Assembly: GCF_000003815.2 (NCBI RefSeq)
Contig: NC_049996.1
Location: forward strand, 11,209,944-11,273,943
DNA length: 64,000 bases
Direction: 5' to 3'
From: Branchiostoma floridae
Taxonomy: Eukaryota > Chordata > Leptocardii > Amphioxiformes > Branchiostomatidae
Numbering within the stretch: position 1 is the first letter of the stretch; each line of letters begins with the position of its first letter. The notes beneath the pieces are model-generated. The model saw nothing but the letters and a program-made list of their open reading frames with translations. It was not told where the DNA came from and ran no database searches. This document shows, one piece after another, positions 37,961-52,200 of this stretch. The position numbers and the translations under genes were made by a program.

Positions 37961-40098
37961 CGAAGTCCTTGAGAAAGCCTATATCCTGGTCCTGGAGTAG
38001 AAAGTAACCCCAAAACATGAATGTCCGTGTTCATTTGGTGGTCAATGAAAACCTCTAGGCCAGATGTAATCCTTTGTCAGCGTGTGATACTACCTTATGC
38101 CATCATAGGATCTGCTTGGAGATTGGCCTAAGAGGTAAACATGTCATTTGTACTTGGCTCTGTATCTCTAAATTATCTCTCAACATAGCCAACTCATTTG
38201 AACTACAAGTCAAAGAATTACTGTTACTAAAAATAGAAAATGTCCCCATCACAAATTTACATTACCTTACAAATACAAATACGAGACTCACACTGGAAAT
38301 GTTACATTTGTAGGAAAATTGCTTTAATTTTCAGTTTCCTCCAACTGACTGACACAGACCAATGTACAGGCTAAGTTAAGATACATACATGTACAGTACA
38401 GAATGGTTCTTCTAACAGTAAACTTTCTTCTGGAAGTACAGGACAGAGATGGCAAGATTATATCACCACTGATGTTTGTACCCAGAAAACAGGGCACAAC
38501 ATCCTTCTTCTCTTACAGTTCAGGTACAGTTTGTCATATAAAATGGTTATTTCAGTTTATATGGTTACAGGGTGTGCAGGATGTTAAAACTGTTATGTGT
38601 TCTGTTGCATAGTTCCCACTCAAAAATTGTAAAATCTGTTGAAAGTGGAACAAAGCAAATGAGGCTGAACTACGAGGCGAGACTACGCCAACAGTATTTT
38701 GGATGAATAGTCAAATCTGAATCTTTGAATGAAAGTCTGGCACCCAGACTTCTTGGTGGAATAGCAAGTATTGGGAGCAGACCAAAGCTAACAAGGCTGA
38801 ACTCCAGGCTACTGCCAATGGTATGTGACATCTTTGAATGGTAACAGCTCCAGCCTAATACAAGCTAAGTGGGAACCATGCCAACAGGACACATAGACAC
38901 ACCTTAAGTTTGTACATGTACAAATCTGCTACATCACCAGAATATGTCATTTTCAACTTGGTCTTCTGATACATTGACAGTGCAGTACAAGTGAGGATAG
39001 AAGTCAGAACTGACTTACTTCCAAGAAGCTACCTGTAAGGGACCAGTCACAGTGGTGTGTGGGGGTGGGTGAATCCTTCCACATTTTTGTAAATGAAGGT
39101 TTAGAAGGAACTGCTGCAGCTTTAAAGTACAAAGCTTTTCTTAAATGTTTCCTTTCAATGACAGGAATACATGTACATAGCTGTGCATGTGCCTTCTGCA
39201 CCCCAAACCAACATTAGTGGTTTGTCTCTTACATTAGTGATTTGTCCCTTGGTACATAGTTCTGTTTTCTTTTTGAGGGGTCATCCTCAGTATCTTGCAG
39301 GTTTGTGGTGATTCACAATCCAAACATACAGGATGGGGATTTCAAATAGTGGTCCATGGTCAAATGGGTTGTGAAGTGCATCTTTGCACAACATAGTGGT
39401 AAAATCTGAATTAAAAACAGTAATGTTACTGTGATAAGCAAACAGAGGAAAAAGAATGGATGGATCACAAAAAGTGGTTCCTCAAGAAATGTCAGTACAT
39501 GGAAAGTGAAAGAAACCTTTCAATAATAAATAAAATTGGCAACATGTTTCCACATTGAAATCTGCTACTATAGTCATGAAGGTTGGATTGTCCTGACATT
39601 TTGAATTTGTTGATTGCTGGACAAACTGTCAATAAAATGTTTCCATGACTACCATCTGAGTTGTTATGTCTCCTGAGAGGTACAGTTTATACCTTTCTCG
39701 AGACCTCAGTGAGCCAACTTAAGAAACATCAAATTCAGTTGTACACGGACACTCAAAACAACCTCCATGCCAGTAGCAATTCCTTTACAGGTAAAATCAG
39801 TCAAACCCATGTGGGGTCAGGTCATTCATGTCAAAGCTGCAGTCACGTATGCAGTATGCCCAGGTGTCACAAGGTGGCTCTTCTAAGACACAAGGTTTAC
39901 TTAGTCTAGTACTTGCTTTGTACAGTATTAGCCTCTGGTAGGCTTTTCTACTGGGTACTGGAATCATAGAATTTGGTAAAGAAAAATCTGGATATTGGCC
40001 AGGAGAGTCGCTGATGTTAGCATTTCTCCTCTAGCCAGCCAAACACTCTGGTAGCAAAACTCCCCTGGCAAATCATTCTCCCTATAATAGCCAGTGTA
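37961..40098. other. Gene-free spacer
   Basis: No exon with homology or splice support on either strand. Short open frames here show no recognisable protein. Confidence 0.5.
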
Positions 40099-40915
40099 GT
40101 CAGTACAGTACAGTGTACATGTACAATTCCAAATTCAGTACAGTACAGTGTACATGTACAATTCCAAATTCAGTACAGTACAGTGTACATGTACAGCTCC
40201 AAATACAGTACAGTACAGTACAGTACAGTGTACACGTACAATTCCAAATTCAGTACAGTACAGTACAGTACAGTGTACATGTACAATTCCAAATTCAGTA
40301 CAGTACAGTGTACATGTACAATTCCAAATTCAGTACAGTACAGTGTACATGTACAGCTCCAAATACAGTACAGTACAGTACAGTACAGTGTACACGTACA
40401 ATTCCAAATTCAGTACAGTACAGTACAGTACAGTGTACATGTACAATTCCAAGTTCAGTACAGTACAGTGTACATGTACAATTCCAAATTCAGTACAGTA
40501 CAGTGTACATGTACAATTCCAAATTCAGTACAGTACAGTGTACATGTACAATTCCAAGTTCAGTACAGTACAGTGTACATGTACAATTCCAAATTCAGTA
40601 CAGTACAGTGTACACGTACAATTCCAAATTCAGTACAGTTCAGTGTACATGTACAATTCCAAATTCAGTACCGTACAGTGTACATGTACAATTCCAAATT
40701 CAGTACAGTACAGTGTACATGTACAATTCCAAATTCAGTACAGTACAGTGTACATGTACAGCTCCAAATTCAGTACAGTACAGTACAGTGTGCATGTACA
40801 ACTCCAAATACAGTACAGTAAAGTGTACATGTACAACTCCAAGTTCAGTACAGTTCAGTGTACATGTACAGCTCCAAATACAGTACAGTAAAGTGCACAT
40901 GTACAACTCCAAATA
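40099..40915. repeat. 35-bp minisatellite, ~23 units
   Basis: Units built from CAGTACAGTACAGTGTACAT and GTACAATTCCAAATT. Some units are 10 bp longer through extra CAGTA pentamers (higher-order variation). Each unit contains the self-complementary TGTACATGTACA. Because 35 is not a multiple of three and the unit lacks stops, all three plus frames stay open for 210-270 codons; these are not genes. Confidence 0.97.
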
Positions 40916-42064
40916 GCCTGTACAAATGTAGCCAGACACCTGTGACAACCCTGACTGCAGCTGACACGTTCATGTCCCTGCCTACCACAAGGGTTAAAGG
41001 TCATAGCAAATCAAAGTCCAGCTTTGAGTCATCACAAGATTTCCATTAAGCATCCCTTAACAGTCTCCTAATCACCCCTCTTCCTGCCAGTCAAGTGGAC
41101 CCTTCCACATTGAAATCCCACCACTTGGCACATTCCACTCGTAAAGAGGGGGATGTTAGGGTCAGGGAGAAAATGCAGCAGCAGGGTCATTTCAAGAACA
41201 ACTGAAATTCCACTGGCTGCTTTTAATGGAATGTGAGGAAAACTCTATGTCTTAAGTTAACAATACATTTCTTGTAAGGGCCAGGATTGTGTAAGTACAT
41301 CTACAGACACAGCTTTTCTGTGCATTTCTAGATAATACAGTCATGGTTTGTTTTGTTACATGTTTTGAGGTTTTCTTTCTATCCCTTCATAGTCTGTCAC
41401 TTTGCGGAAACAACCGAAATCAAAGTCTGTACTTGCGTACAACCTTTCTCACACATAACAGCTATGGTACGCTTTAAATTAGCATACAACAAGCACCTAC
41501 AAAACCCACCCCAGTGAGAATACCAGTCATCACAACTCCATTTCCTTTCGCCACTTTCCGTAAAAATATTGTCATGGCCTTCCTCCTCTTCCAACTCCCA
41601 ACACTATACATTCTGCATGACTAAGTACACAAACATCATGTACATGTACACAACAGTCAGGTATTAACAGTATACAGCGGTGTGTATACCTATCTATATA
41701 CACGTACCAGTCGTAGGGCTATTATACAGACTTGTGGATCAGGGGCTTGTACATTTTTTTTGTTACGATCCAAGGCCAGCATACAGTACGTTTAGGACAT
41801 TTACAATTTAAGTACCATTTGGGTAACTTACTACCTTTTTTTTGTAACACATTTAATATTACACAAGAACCGTTGATATGGTATACTGTATACTTTGATC
41901 ACATACTCGGGCGGTACAATGTACTCTTACCGTTAAGTAATGATCATTTCTATTGGTCGGTGTTTGTAAGATCTGCACTCACTCTTTGGTCGAATTGGCC
42001 AATCGGCTCCATTCATACAGTACTGGGCAATCATACATACCTGTCCTACATACAAATGTACATG
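40916..42064. other. Gene-free spacer
   Basis: No supported exon or repeat besides short low-complexity tracts. Confidence 0.5.
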
Positions 42065-42283
42065 TAACGCTAGTTCACCCTAATTCGCGGACTAACCTTT
42101 ATTCGTTGTATATAAAATCAGAGCATTTAGAGATATCAAGTCGACAGACAAGTGTTTCAGACTGGAATGCTATGAAAATAGTGCAATTTGAAACCAACGT
42201 CCATCGATTACATATCCCTAAATACCTCGTTTTTATAAACAACGGATAAAGGTTGCCATGTGAATAAAGGTGAACTAGCGTTA
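42065..42283. mobile_element. TA-flanked MITE family M2, copy B
   Basis: About 219 bp, ends TAACGCTAGTTCACC and GGTGAACTAGCGTTA; inner arms ACCTTTATTCGTTG / CAACGGATAAAGGT. Confidence 0.9.
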
Positions 42284-43260
42284 TTAACATTATGTGAAGA
42301 GTGCAGCTATTGCACCAGGAATTACAACTTCGACCAATATGCTGGATATCATCTTTAACTTGCTTGATAGTCCACAGAACTAGAAAAGTCTGGCGGTAAC
42401 GTCACAGACAACATTGTCTTCACTGGGTTAGCATAGAGGTAAACACTGTTTAATACCATATTGAACAAATGTGGTCTATCAACACACACCTCTATTAACT
42501 TCCACACTGGAATATTCAAGGAAAAATAAATTTCTTTCTATCATAATAATAGCCTTTTGGGAATGGAGTCAAGTGTGCCATATGATTACTTCAGGTTATT
42601 GTCACTTCTGAAGTAACTACAACTTAAGCCAAAATGTAATCATAGTTTAACATTTCGGTCTCATTTCTTTTGACATCTCCCAAATGATAGAGGGTTGATG
42701 GTCTCAGACCTAGTTATGATTATTGATACAATTTACAAATAATGATGTCAAAGAGCCATTGGTAAAAGAAAATCACTAACTTATCAACCAGGGACAGCTC
42801 AATCAACGTCTTTTACAAGACGGGTCTGAATTAATACACAGTCAGTTCTTGATTGCTTATCAATTTGGGATCAAAACCATTAATTTTTGATCACCTTGGT
42901 GTTAATAAGTCATTGATAAATCATCATTCCGTGACACTGTGTTAACCTGTTGTTTATCTGTCAGCTATGGCTCAATAGGACATCCAATGGGATCAGTTTT
43001 GAGTGGAAATGACAGGACATCAACCTATCAACCACCAAGCCTGATCACCATATGATAATTTGTTGTTTTCAATAACCGTCGGATCGTTGATAAGGTACAC
43101 AATCTTTGAGAGTAGGTCTCTTGTGTGGCACAACATGGTAGACACTAGAACAACCTTCCTCCTTCTGGTCCTAGGTCATTTTGTTGGTTTCAGTTGTTTT
43201 TCTTTTTTTAAATTAATAAATCAAGTATGAGGTAATGAACAAAGACTCGAGCAACTGTCG
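42284..43260. other. Spacer, likely 3' flank of the DLK gene
   Basis: Downstream of the DLK stop codon at 43261-43263, so part of it should be 3' untranslated. No coding exon seen. Confidence 0.4.
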
Positions 43261-46200
43261 TCACCACGATGCCGTGGAATTCTTGAAGTTGACGGTGCCG
43301 GTGGTCGCGTCGGAGCAGTCGTCAGAGCTCTCGTCTGAGTCCAGCATGGCCAGGGGGTTCTGTACAAGGGACAAACAAAATTAATCATTAAGCCTTCCTC
43401 ACAATGGTGGTACACATTTGTTAGCAAACTCTTTCTCTGGGCTGCTAGAAGCATACTTATGTCATATCTGGGCCGCGATAACCTCCGATGCAGGTGTTCT
43501 GAACTGAGTGATAATTTTCTGTATCATGCAGGCTTCTTAGTTGTATCACACAGGCTTCCAATAAATAGAACGCACTCCACTGCAAGCAAACTTTTTTGAG
43601 GTTAACATAAAACATTGGTTAGTTGGTAAGCATACATAGCAGGGCTCGAAATTCATTTTTGGGATTAGGTGCACTGGTGCACCCAGCTTAAAAAATTGGG
43701 TGCACCAAAAAAATTTTGGGTGCACTTAAATTTAAGTAATAGTCTAGTATAAAACTTAGTTACAGGCTATCAAAGCCTAAAACAAGTACCATGACAAACA
43801 TTTTTATTATCTTTCTAACACTTAGATGTCAAGAATATGATGAATACTAATATAATTTGTTATCTTTACATACATGTGTCAAAAAATATTTGGGTGCACC
43901 CTGTGCACCCACAGAAAATAATTGGGTGCACAGCTCCAATTTTGGGTGCACCTGCATTTCGAGCCCTGCATAGTAATAGATTAATCAATGTTTAATCAAT
44001 GTTAATTGTTCTTTTGTGGCTGTTTATGTTTCTTTGTACCTGAAGCTTATATAAAGCGTTAGCTTAGCTGGTAAGCATTAAAACATGGATAAATGAAAGG
44101 GGAGAAGAAATACCTCGTACACGTGCTCCCGCACCTGGGACCTCACTCTGCGGACATTCATCTCCTTGTCCGACAAACCGTCGGAGAGCGAGTGCGCCAT
44201 GTCGGCCAGCGCGTGCGACACGTCGTGGAACTCTCCGGTGTTGTTGAAGCTGGAGGTGGTGGAGAGGAGGTCAGGGGTCGGCCCGAGGGAGCGGTCGCTC
44301 ATGTTCTCTTCCTCCGACATCCCGCCCTCCGAGCTGACCGTGGAGTACGACTGGCGGCTGTTGGGACAACGGATCGGGCGGCTGGAATGACAGGAATGAA
44401 AATTTCATTCACTTCCTGCTGGATGCAATCAATGATTCTTTTTATCTTTGAAATTTTTCTCATTTTTTATGTATTGGTTTGGCTGTTCAGCACGCACAGC
44501 CAGGGCTACCCAATTACAAAGGCCTGCTGAAAAAACAAAGACAATACAAATGGAATTGGACAAGGACAGGATACTTGTCAATAACAATATTCTATTCTAC
44601 AAGTACATAAAAGGATAAAAAATAAGAATAAAAACAAACTTTTATATATACCTGGTGTAAGATAGCGAACATAGAAACTACAATGGAATACACCACGGTA
44701 TAACAGCATCTTGGAAATTTACTATCAGTATTGTCAGACTTGTACAGGGAAGTAGACAGGGTGTCTTATTGAGTACACAATGTTTCAGCTCACCTTTGTG
44801 CCCTTGGAAAGTCAATCTCACTGTCCACTTCCCCTTCCTCCTCTTCTGAAGAAGACTCTTCAGCATTCTGCTGCACAAAACAGGATTCGGTCAGTTCCTG
44901 ACATGAAAAACTACAGGCTGTGTGTCCTTCCTGTGATAACTGCTACATTTTTTACCTGGAGTCATTATGTATCAAAACAACCATTGTACCAGAAAAATAC
45001 AGAAACAATCACTTTAAGTTTAGTGTATATTCACATGCATCAGATAAGTCCTTCTTGTAGCAGTGATTGAGTGGAAAGTATGCAACATGCATTAAGTTCA
45101 TACATGCAACTGTAATAGTAAGACAATCAGTTTTACCTTTTCCTCGTCTCTACTCTGTAAATCAGGCAACTCCTGTTCCTCTTCCGTCTCCTGTGGGTTT
45201 GCTCCCTCTACTCCATGATCCTCCTCTCCTTGTCCTTCCACATTTCCAGTGGGGGTGCCACTCCTTGACGGAATACCGTCCACATGTGGGCTTGAGTGAG
45301 ACATGTGACATTTACATGTTACACAGTGCCCTGGGCTGGGGAGAACATTGTTGGGTATGCACGGCTCTTCCCCTCCTTCTGCCCCAAGTTCATGTTTCTC
45401 CTCCTGTTCACTACTTCCCCCGTCATCTCCGAAGTTGCCACTGTTCCTTCTACTGTCACCCCTCCCATTGTCACTTTCACTGGTGGAGCCCTTAGTGTTG
45501 ATGTTGTATAAAACCTGAGTGAATTCCGCATGAGTTCTACTTGGGCTCTTGCGACAACTGTCCCTACCCCCGTCAGTCCTCTCATTGTTTCTCCTGGTGT
45601 CGGGATCGCGCGCGTATTGCCGCATCGCCCTTCCCGGGGCGGAATGCCTGAGAGCAGTTCTGGCAAGACGAGTTTCGTTTGCGTCGTTTTGCAGCGTGGT
45701 ATCCGACTTGAGGATGTTGTGCAACTTTCTCTCTTTCACTGGGCTCATCTGGGGAAGAACAAGGAACCAAAGACATGTTTTTTTTTAAATGATGGATCAA
45801 AAGCGCCTTTATGTGACTGAGGTCAGTGCTGCAGGTTATATAGCATAGGCCGCAGTACCGGTTAACTTTCAGTACAAAGTCAATAATAAAGTTGTTCCTG
45901 TATGGAGCTTAACATTAACACTGTACAAACACTGTACAAAAAGGACCCAAGACATGGTTACATGTACATCCTCATGCTATGCCAGTAAGATAGAGAGAGG
46001 GCCTGGCATACTTTCCAGCAATCGTTGTCATAAGCATCCTACAATATACATTACCGATGGCTGAATATGACCAACAAGCATACTCCAAATACAGAAGAAT
46101 GTTACACTGCATCTGCATCTACACAACTACTACTACTACTACTACTACATCTGGTTAGGGTGCTTCTGATTCTGAGGCTTGCTTACCTTGTTGGAGGCGA

Positions 46201-49200
46201 GTGGAGACCCAGGGGCAGACCCCCCATGGCTTACGGTACTCCTGCATTACATCTTGCCAATTACTTCTTTCGAAAGCCTGTACTTTCCTACTCCAAACAC
46301 AGAATGTTTTATTACACTGCATCTGGTTAGGGTAGGCTTGCTTACCTTGTTAGACGCGAGCGGGGACCCAGGGGCGGACCCCCCATGGCTTATGGTGCTC
46401 CTGCGGTGCATCCTGCGCTGCCCCCGCAGCTTGCTGGGCGAGTGTCGCGGTGAGGACGGAGAGCTGCGCGGTGAGAAGTGGACGTAGTGCTCGGCATCTC
46501 CGTAGTGCCTGGGCTCTGAGGACGGACTGTCAACTCTAACAACGAGACACAAGTAAAACATCTTTAGGCCACACCAATTTTGTTTGTTGCTTCTCAGAAT
46601 TGGCGGTCCTATTTTGCCCAATTCCCGAACCTCCCATTCAAAAATTCCCACTTCCTGCCATCTCCCATATTAATGTAACTTAGTGCTCGGCATCTCCATA
46701 GTGCCTGGGCTCTGAGGACGGACTGTCAACTCTAACAATAGGACACAAGCAAAACATCTTTAACAACATTTTCAAAACAGTCTAGCTCTCTGATCAAAGG
46801 ACGTCTTTCTTCAATCAATTAAGCCTGTGAATTATCTACAGACACTGCATCGCTAACACAACATCTACTGTTCAATGTATCCCATGTATAACTTATACTA
46901 GTAAATTTTGTTACATAGCTGTCATACTCTTGGTAATATAAACACAACTGCTGCTGCGCCGCATGCCTGCGAAGCTGGTGTGTTACGCAGAAGGGCGGTT
47001 ATACCGCCTATATAGATACAGATACAGGTACAATATACCTGTTCCAATCATCTGTTCACAGTGAAAATTCCATGCAATATATGACTATCATATCAAGACA
47101 AGGAAGTGTTGAAATGTTGTAACTGTAACGAAGGCAATGAAATGTTGTAACTGTAAGGAAGGTAAGGAAAGAAACCAACCTCTGAAGAAGATGAAGACTT
47201 GTCTTGTACTTTGCTCCCTTGTTCTTCATGAGTCTCTCCACAGCCTGATGCTGGGCCTTGATCATCGGCTTGATGGAAATCTTCTCCTTCTTCAGCTTCA
47301 TGTCTAACAGCTTCTCTTTCCTACAGGAAGGAGGTAAACATATTTAGCTTACTGACCAATCAGAGTCAATGCTCTTGACAACTTTGACCAATCACATGCA
47401 AGCTTCTCTTTCCTACAGGAAGGAGGTGAACATATCAACTTACTGACCAATCAGAGTCAATGCTCTTGACATCTTTGACCAATCACATGCAAGCTTGTCG
47501 GTCAAACATGATAAGATTACCAGTTAAAATTCAGCCAATGAGCACCAACATCGAACTCTGTCCAAACAATATAAAATATCACCCCAATACACATACAGGA
47601 TCGAGGAAGTACAAAAACTAAAATCTATGGCTTATTTACAACTTTATATAGCAAGTCAGTTTTAATCCAGTGTGTTCTAGAAAAATCTTCAAAGGAAGCT
47701 AAAAAAGTAAAACATTTGCCATATTTTTCAATCTGAATAGTGTGAAAAATAAGCTGCATACGACACCCATTTTCAACTTTAACTGACCCATTTCTTCCTC
47801 TTCTTTTTCTTCTCCTTTCTAGCCTGGTGGCACATAAGAACCCAATTACAGATGTATCTGATAATTACACAAATTTGTGCAATTAAGCATTGAAAAATGA
47901 AGTGGAGTAAAGTAGCCTGGGTACCATCCGGGAAGTAGTTTGCTCCAGTGTTGATTATAAACTATATACAGTTGCTTCTCACTCTGACATTTATCATACA
48001 CTATATACAGTCGCTTCTCTGCCGTTCCGTCTGGTAATCTTGAACATCTGGAATTGTCCAAATTTTGGACAAGGGCGTTGATTGGTCCCTACACATGAGC
48101 AAATTAAGGAAAGGGTTCAAGCACTTGTTTGAACAGGTGGTGTTCCATCACCCGTAAAGCCCACCGTCCGCTTGCAGGAGGGCCTGTTCACGTTGTCATC
48201 GAACAAGCGCTCTTTAACCCATTCTTTAATTCGCTCATCATCAGGTTTGAATGTGCAGGTCTCCAGACAGGTAGCAGAAGCAAACATGGGAGCCAACCAC
48301 TACCCGGATGGTACCCAGGCTAGGGGTACAGAGCATCACACAGAATAATTACCTCATGAGTTCCCTTTCCCTGTTCTCCAACTGAAGCATACACGTGCTC
48401 AGCTCCATGTACAGGTTGTTGGCTCGCTCTAGTTTCTTCTCGTAGTGTTCCCGAATGTCCATGGCGTGGCGCAGCTCCTCCCGCCTCCTGGACACCAGCT
48501 CCTCGTCCAGTTTGTGGATCTGGTTCCCCTCGCTGCGGATCTTCTCAAAGTGGATGGAGATCTCTTCCCGCCAACTCTCCTTTAAGGTCCATCAAGGAAA
48601 AATATTTAGGGTAAACTACATGTATGTGTTGACCTATTTTCTCTTATAGTGCATATTTTGTACAAGCTATACACATGAGAATGTAGCTTTTGTACAAAAA
48701 GCAGCAAAAATCACAAAGATCTGATGAATTGGACTTGCATATAAATAAAATGCTAAGGCATTGCTCTAAAAAACTTCTAATAAAAATGATCACATCTTTA
48801 GATTATGAGCAGCTCAATGAGCTGCTCAATGAACAAGACGTATTACCCATTATGTACACTGTACAATTCACTGTACATCTATTTTTTTGGAAATAGACTG
48901 AAGTGATTGTGAAGTGAAAGAAAACCATACCTGAGTCTTGAAGTAGGTGTCTCTGTTCTGCCCGATGATCTCACATCCAGCAATGTCAAGGTGCATGAGG
49001 ATGTGTTTGAAGGAAGGTCGATTCCGAGGCTTACCAGACCTGTATTTGGATAGAAAATCAGAATTCATTACAGTCTTTGCCACTCCAAGAAAATAACCAT
49101 AGTAACCCCATGAACATTAGATATGAAATATGTATTCGTTAAAATATTTAACACTTTAAGAAAAGAATTTAGTAACTGGATATTATAGCAGAGTCACACA

Positions 49201-52200
49201 CATACACACGTACAAGCAGGCATGCACACACACATACAAGCACATGCACACACATACACTGACACAGAGACATGTGAAAACCACACACACACACACATGC
49301 ACACACACACATATACAAGCATGCACGCACACACGTACAATCACATGCACACACACGCACACACACAGAGACATGTGAAAAGCACACACAAACACACATG
49401 CATACACACACACACACATACATACACACAGCCACACACACACACGTTTCTAAACAACCAAGCCAAAGCCTAAAAACTGACCAGCACTGTTTGAGGAGAA
49501 GTTTGAATCCTTCGGGACAGGTGGTGGGTACAGGCAGGTGGAGACTGTTACTCCCCACCCCCCAGATGATGGCTGAAGAGTCTACATCCTACAGGAAACA
49601 TGAGGAAGAATGGACAGGTATTATGCAAAAGTTCTGCTGCCTGGAAAGAAAATGTCAAGAACAACAATTGAATATAAAAGCTTAATACATATTACACACC
49701 AAGTTCTATATTCACTGTCTATTATTTGTATAGATTTAAAATAAAGTTTTCTCTGAGCAGTTAGATATATGCAAGGCAACTTTATCGTGTTAAATAGAAA
49801 TATGTGTCTGGATAAATGAAGTATGCAAAACATCTTTCTGTACAACAAAACTAAGACGTCATTAGCTTTTTACGGTCTATATAAAACATGCTTTTCAGAA
49901 AAACATGCTATGCAGAGTTTGCCTGGGATAAGAATAAAGCACAACATACTCATAATTCCACACGCAAAAGAAAACAGTCCATACCTTGTAAGGTGACTCT
50001 CCGGTCAGTAACTCCCAGAGGACCACACCAAATGACCAGATGTCCACTTTTTCCGACACCGGTTCATTCCTGATGACCTCCGGCGCCATCCACGCGACCG
50101 TTCCCGCGAAGGACATCTGCGTGCTTCTGTCGCTCCACAGCTTGCTCGTTCCGAAGTCTGAGATCTTCAGGCTGTCGTTCACCCCAAGCAGCACACTGAT
50201 GGAAAGAAGATGTCAAAACTTAAACTATTTATGTTATTCTACTTATATGCCTTATTTCAATACTTAAAATTGTACGTTTATGGCTATATCAAGACAACTT
50301 TTGAATCAAACTAACTTTAAGAAATGTAGTTCATCTTGTTTATATTGTTACCTAACTCCTATCAAAGTTTTACGTGTGCAGTGATTTAAAAAAAGCCTGC
50401 CTCTATTAACATCAATGAAGGTTAGAGACTTAGACATCCAGGTAATAAAATACGTCAAAAAGCAGTTACAGTGTCACTGACAAAAGATAGTGGATGGTAC
50501 CTGAAATGTCTGATAGTTTCCAAAATCATATCCAGTTGCCTGAGTAACAGCATTTTGGCGTGCCTGCCTCTTTTTGATTCTGGTATTTTCATTCAGTACT
50601 AGTGCTAAAACATTAAAGACAGAGACTAAACTTACTTGGGTGACTTGAGGTCCCTGTGGATGATCTTGTGCTGGTGGAGGTAGTACATGCCACTGGCAAT
50701 CTGCTTGGCCCACTCCACCATGCGCATGGGGGGGATCTCCAGCCCCCTGCGGATGTTCTCGTACAGCTGGCCCTGCGGACAGTACTCCATGATGATGCAG
50801 TAGCACGGCGCCTGCGTACACACACCCCTGTAACAGACAGAGGGAAGGGCAGATGAGACATTGCTGGTTTGTTTGTTTGAACCTTTATTTCTTCATAAGA
50901 AAGCTCAAATTGGCATGCAGATTTCTTTTCATGGTGGTCATGAGGAAATATGTATAATATCAGAATGAAAATATCAATATACTTTCTCACAATCCCAGTC
51001 TAGAATTCAATCAATAAATTTCTTCAGGTTTAGATTTTTTAATCCCACGCATTGTTGGAGGGCTTATATTGTTGATATCTGTTGTCATATTTGCCATTCT
51101 ACATGTAAGCTTACAGAAATGCATTTTCTGTTTTTATGTCATGAAGTTCTGAGTTATCAGACATGTGACATATAAAACCTAATCATTGTTGTCTCTATGA
51201 CATAAATGTACATTTGTAATCCAACAACTGTCCATGGAAGGCTAAACTAAAGGCAAACTGCAGCTATATAAAGATGACCTAACAGGATGGTCTACAGCGT
51301 ACTTGAACTTGATAATGTTGGGATGGTTCAGTTTCCTCAGGTGCCTGATCTCTGTCTCCGTCTCCTCCCGAACCTTCTTCACGGCCACCTTCTCTCCGTT
51401 GAGCGTTCCCAGGAACACGGCGCCCTGCGCGCCGCTCCCCAACCACTGCAGGTTACAGATGTTCTCAAATGGAATCTCCCAGTCATCTGGAACACAGGAA
51501 GGGTAAGAGACAAAACCTGCTTCATTGACTTAAGAACACATCATTCATAGACAACACTTAGAGACTTCTTTTTACGGAGCGTTCAACTTTGCACAATGAA
51601 CAAGTAGGAAAGAAACCCAAATCCTTAACCCAATACTTTATAGTTGATTTATATAATATTTCTATTCATGTATGACTAAACATGATACATTAAGTCAAGC
51701 ATGTAGAAAACCACTTCCTGAATTTTTCACTGATTTGATAAATCATTATGATTTGATACAATTTTGTAAGTCAACATTTTTGGTTATTAATTCTTTACCA
51801 TGAAGGGGCATGTTAACAGCAAAAGCTAGAGAAGTTGTGGATAGATTTTTAGCATATTTGGCATGTTGCTAGGTGTTTGGGCAAAATGAAGAAAAGAGTA
51901 GATTATGGCCCCCCTAGTGGCTTTCTATGGTACTGTAGAAGAACCTCCAGTTTTGATAGTGTTCTGGACATGCTATGGTTATTGTGCTTGGCAAGAAGTG
52001 ACATAAGGACCATCTAGTTTTATTACATGAAATTGACATCAAGTTATTGCTAATTTTGTATGTACATCATTTACAGTAACATTATATGTCAAACAAGAAA
52101 TGTCATTTAGAGAATCGCACATATAATGTGAACTCCGGTGATGCAGAATTTCCTTCAACATTACTCATATTCGTTCTGTCATACTGACTTTCAATTGACT

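Noticed and set aside
40099-40915. Regular direct repeats resembling a CRISPR array
   Set aside because: Units are contiguous without unique spacers, in a eukaryotic context. It is a minisatellite.
40113-40916. Three overlapping 212-267-codon plus-strand open frames
   Set aside because: They are the three frames of one 35-bp tandem repeat with no stop codon and have no protein homology.
44093-44530. 145-codon plus-strand frame
   Set aside because: Antisense shadow of the DLK exon at 44114-44381.
49169-49558. Cys/Val-rich open frames over the CA repeat
   Set aside because: Low-complexity microsatellite translation. Only 49482-49588 is a real DLK exon.
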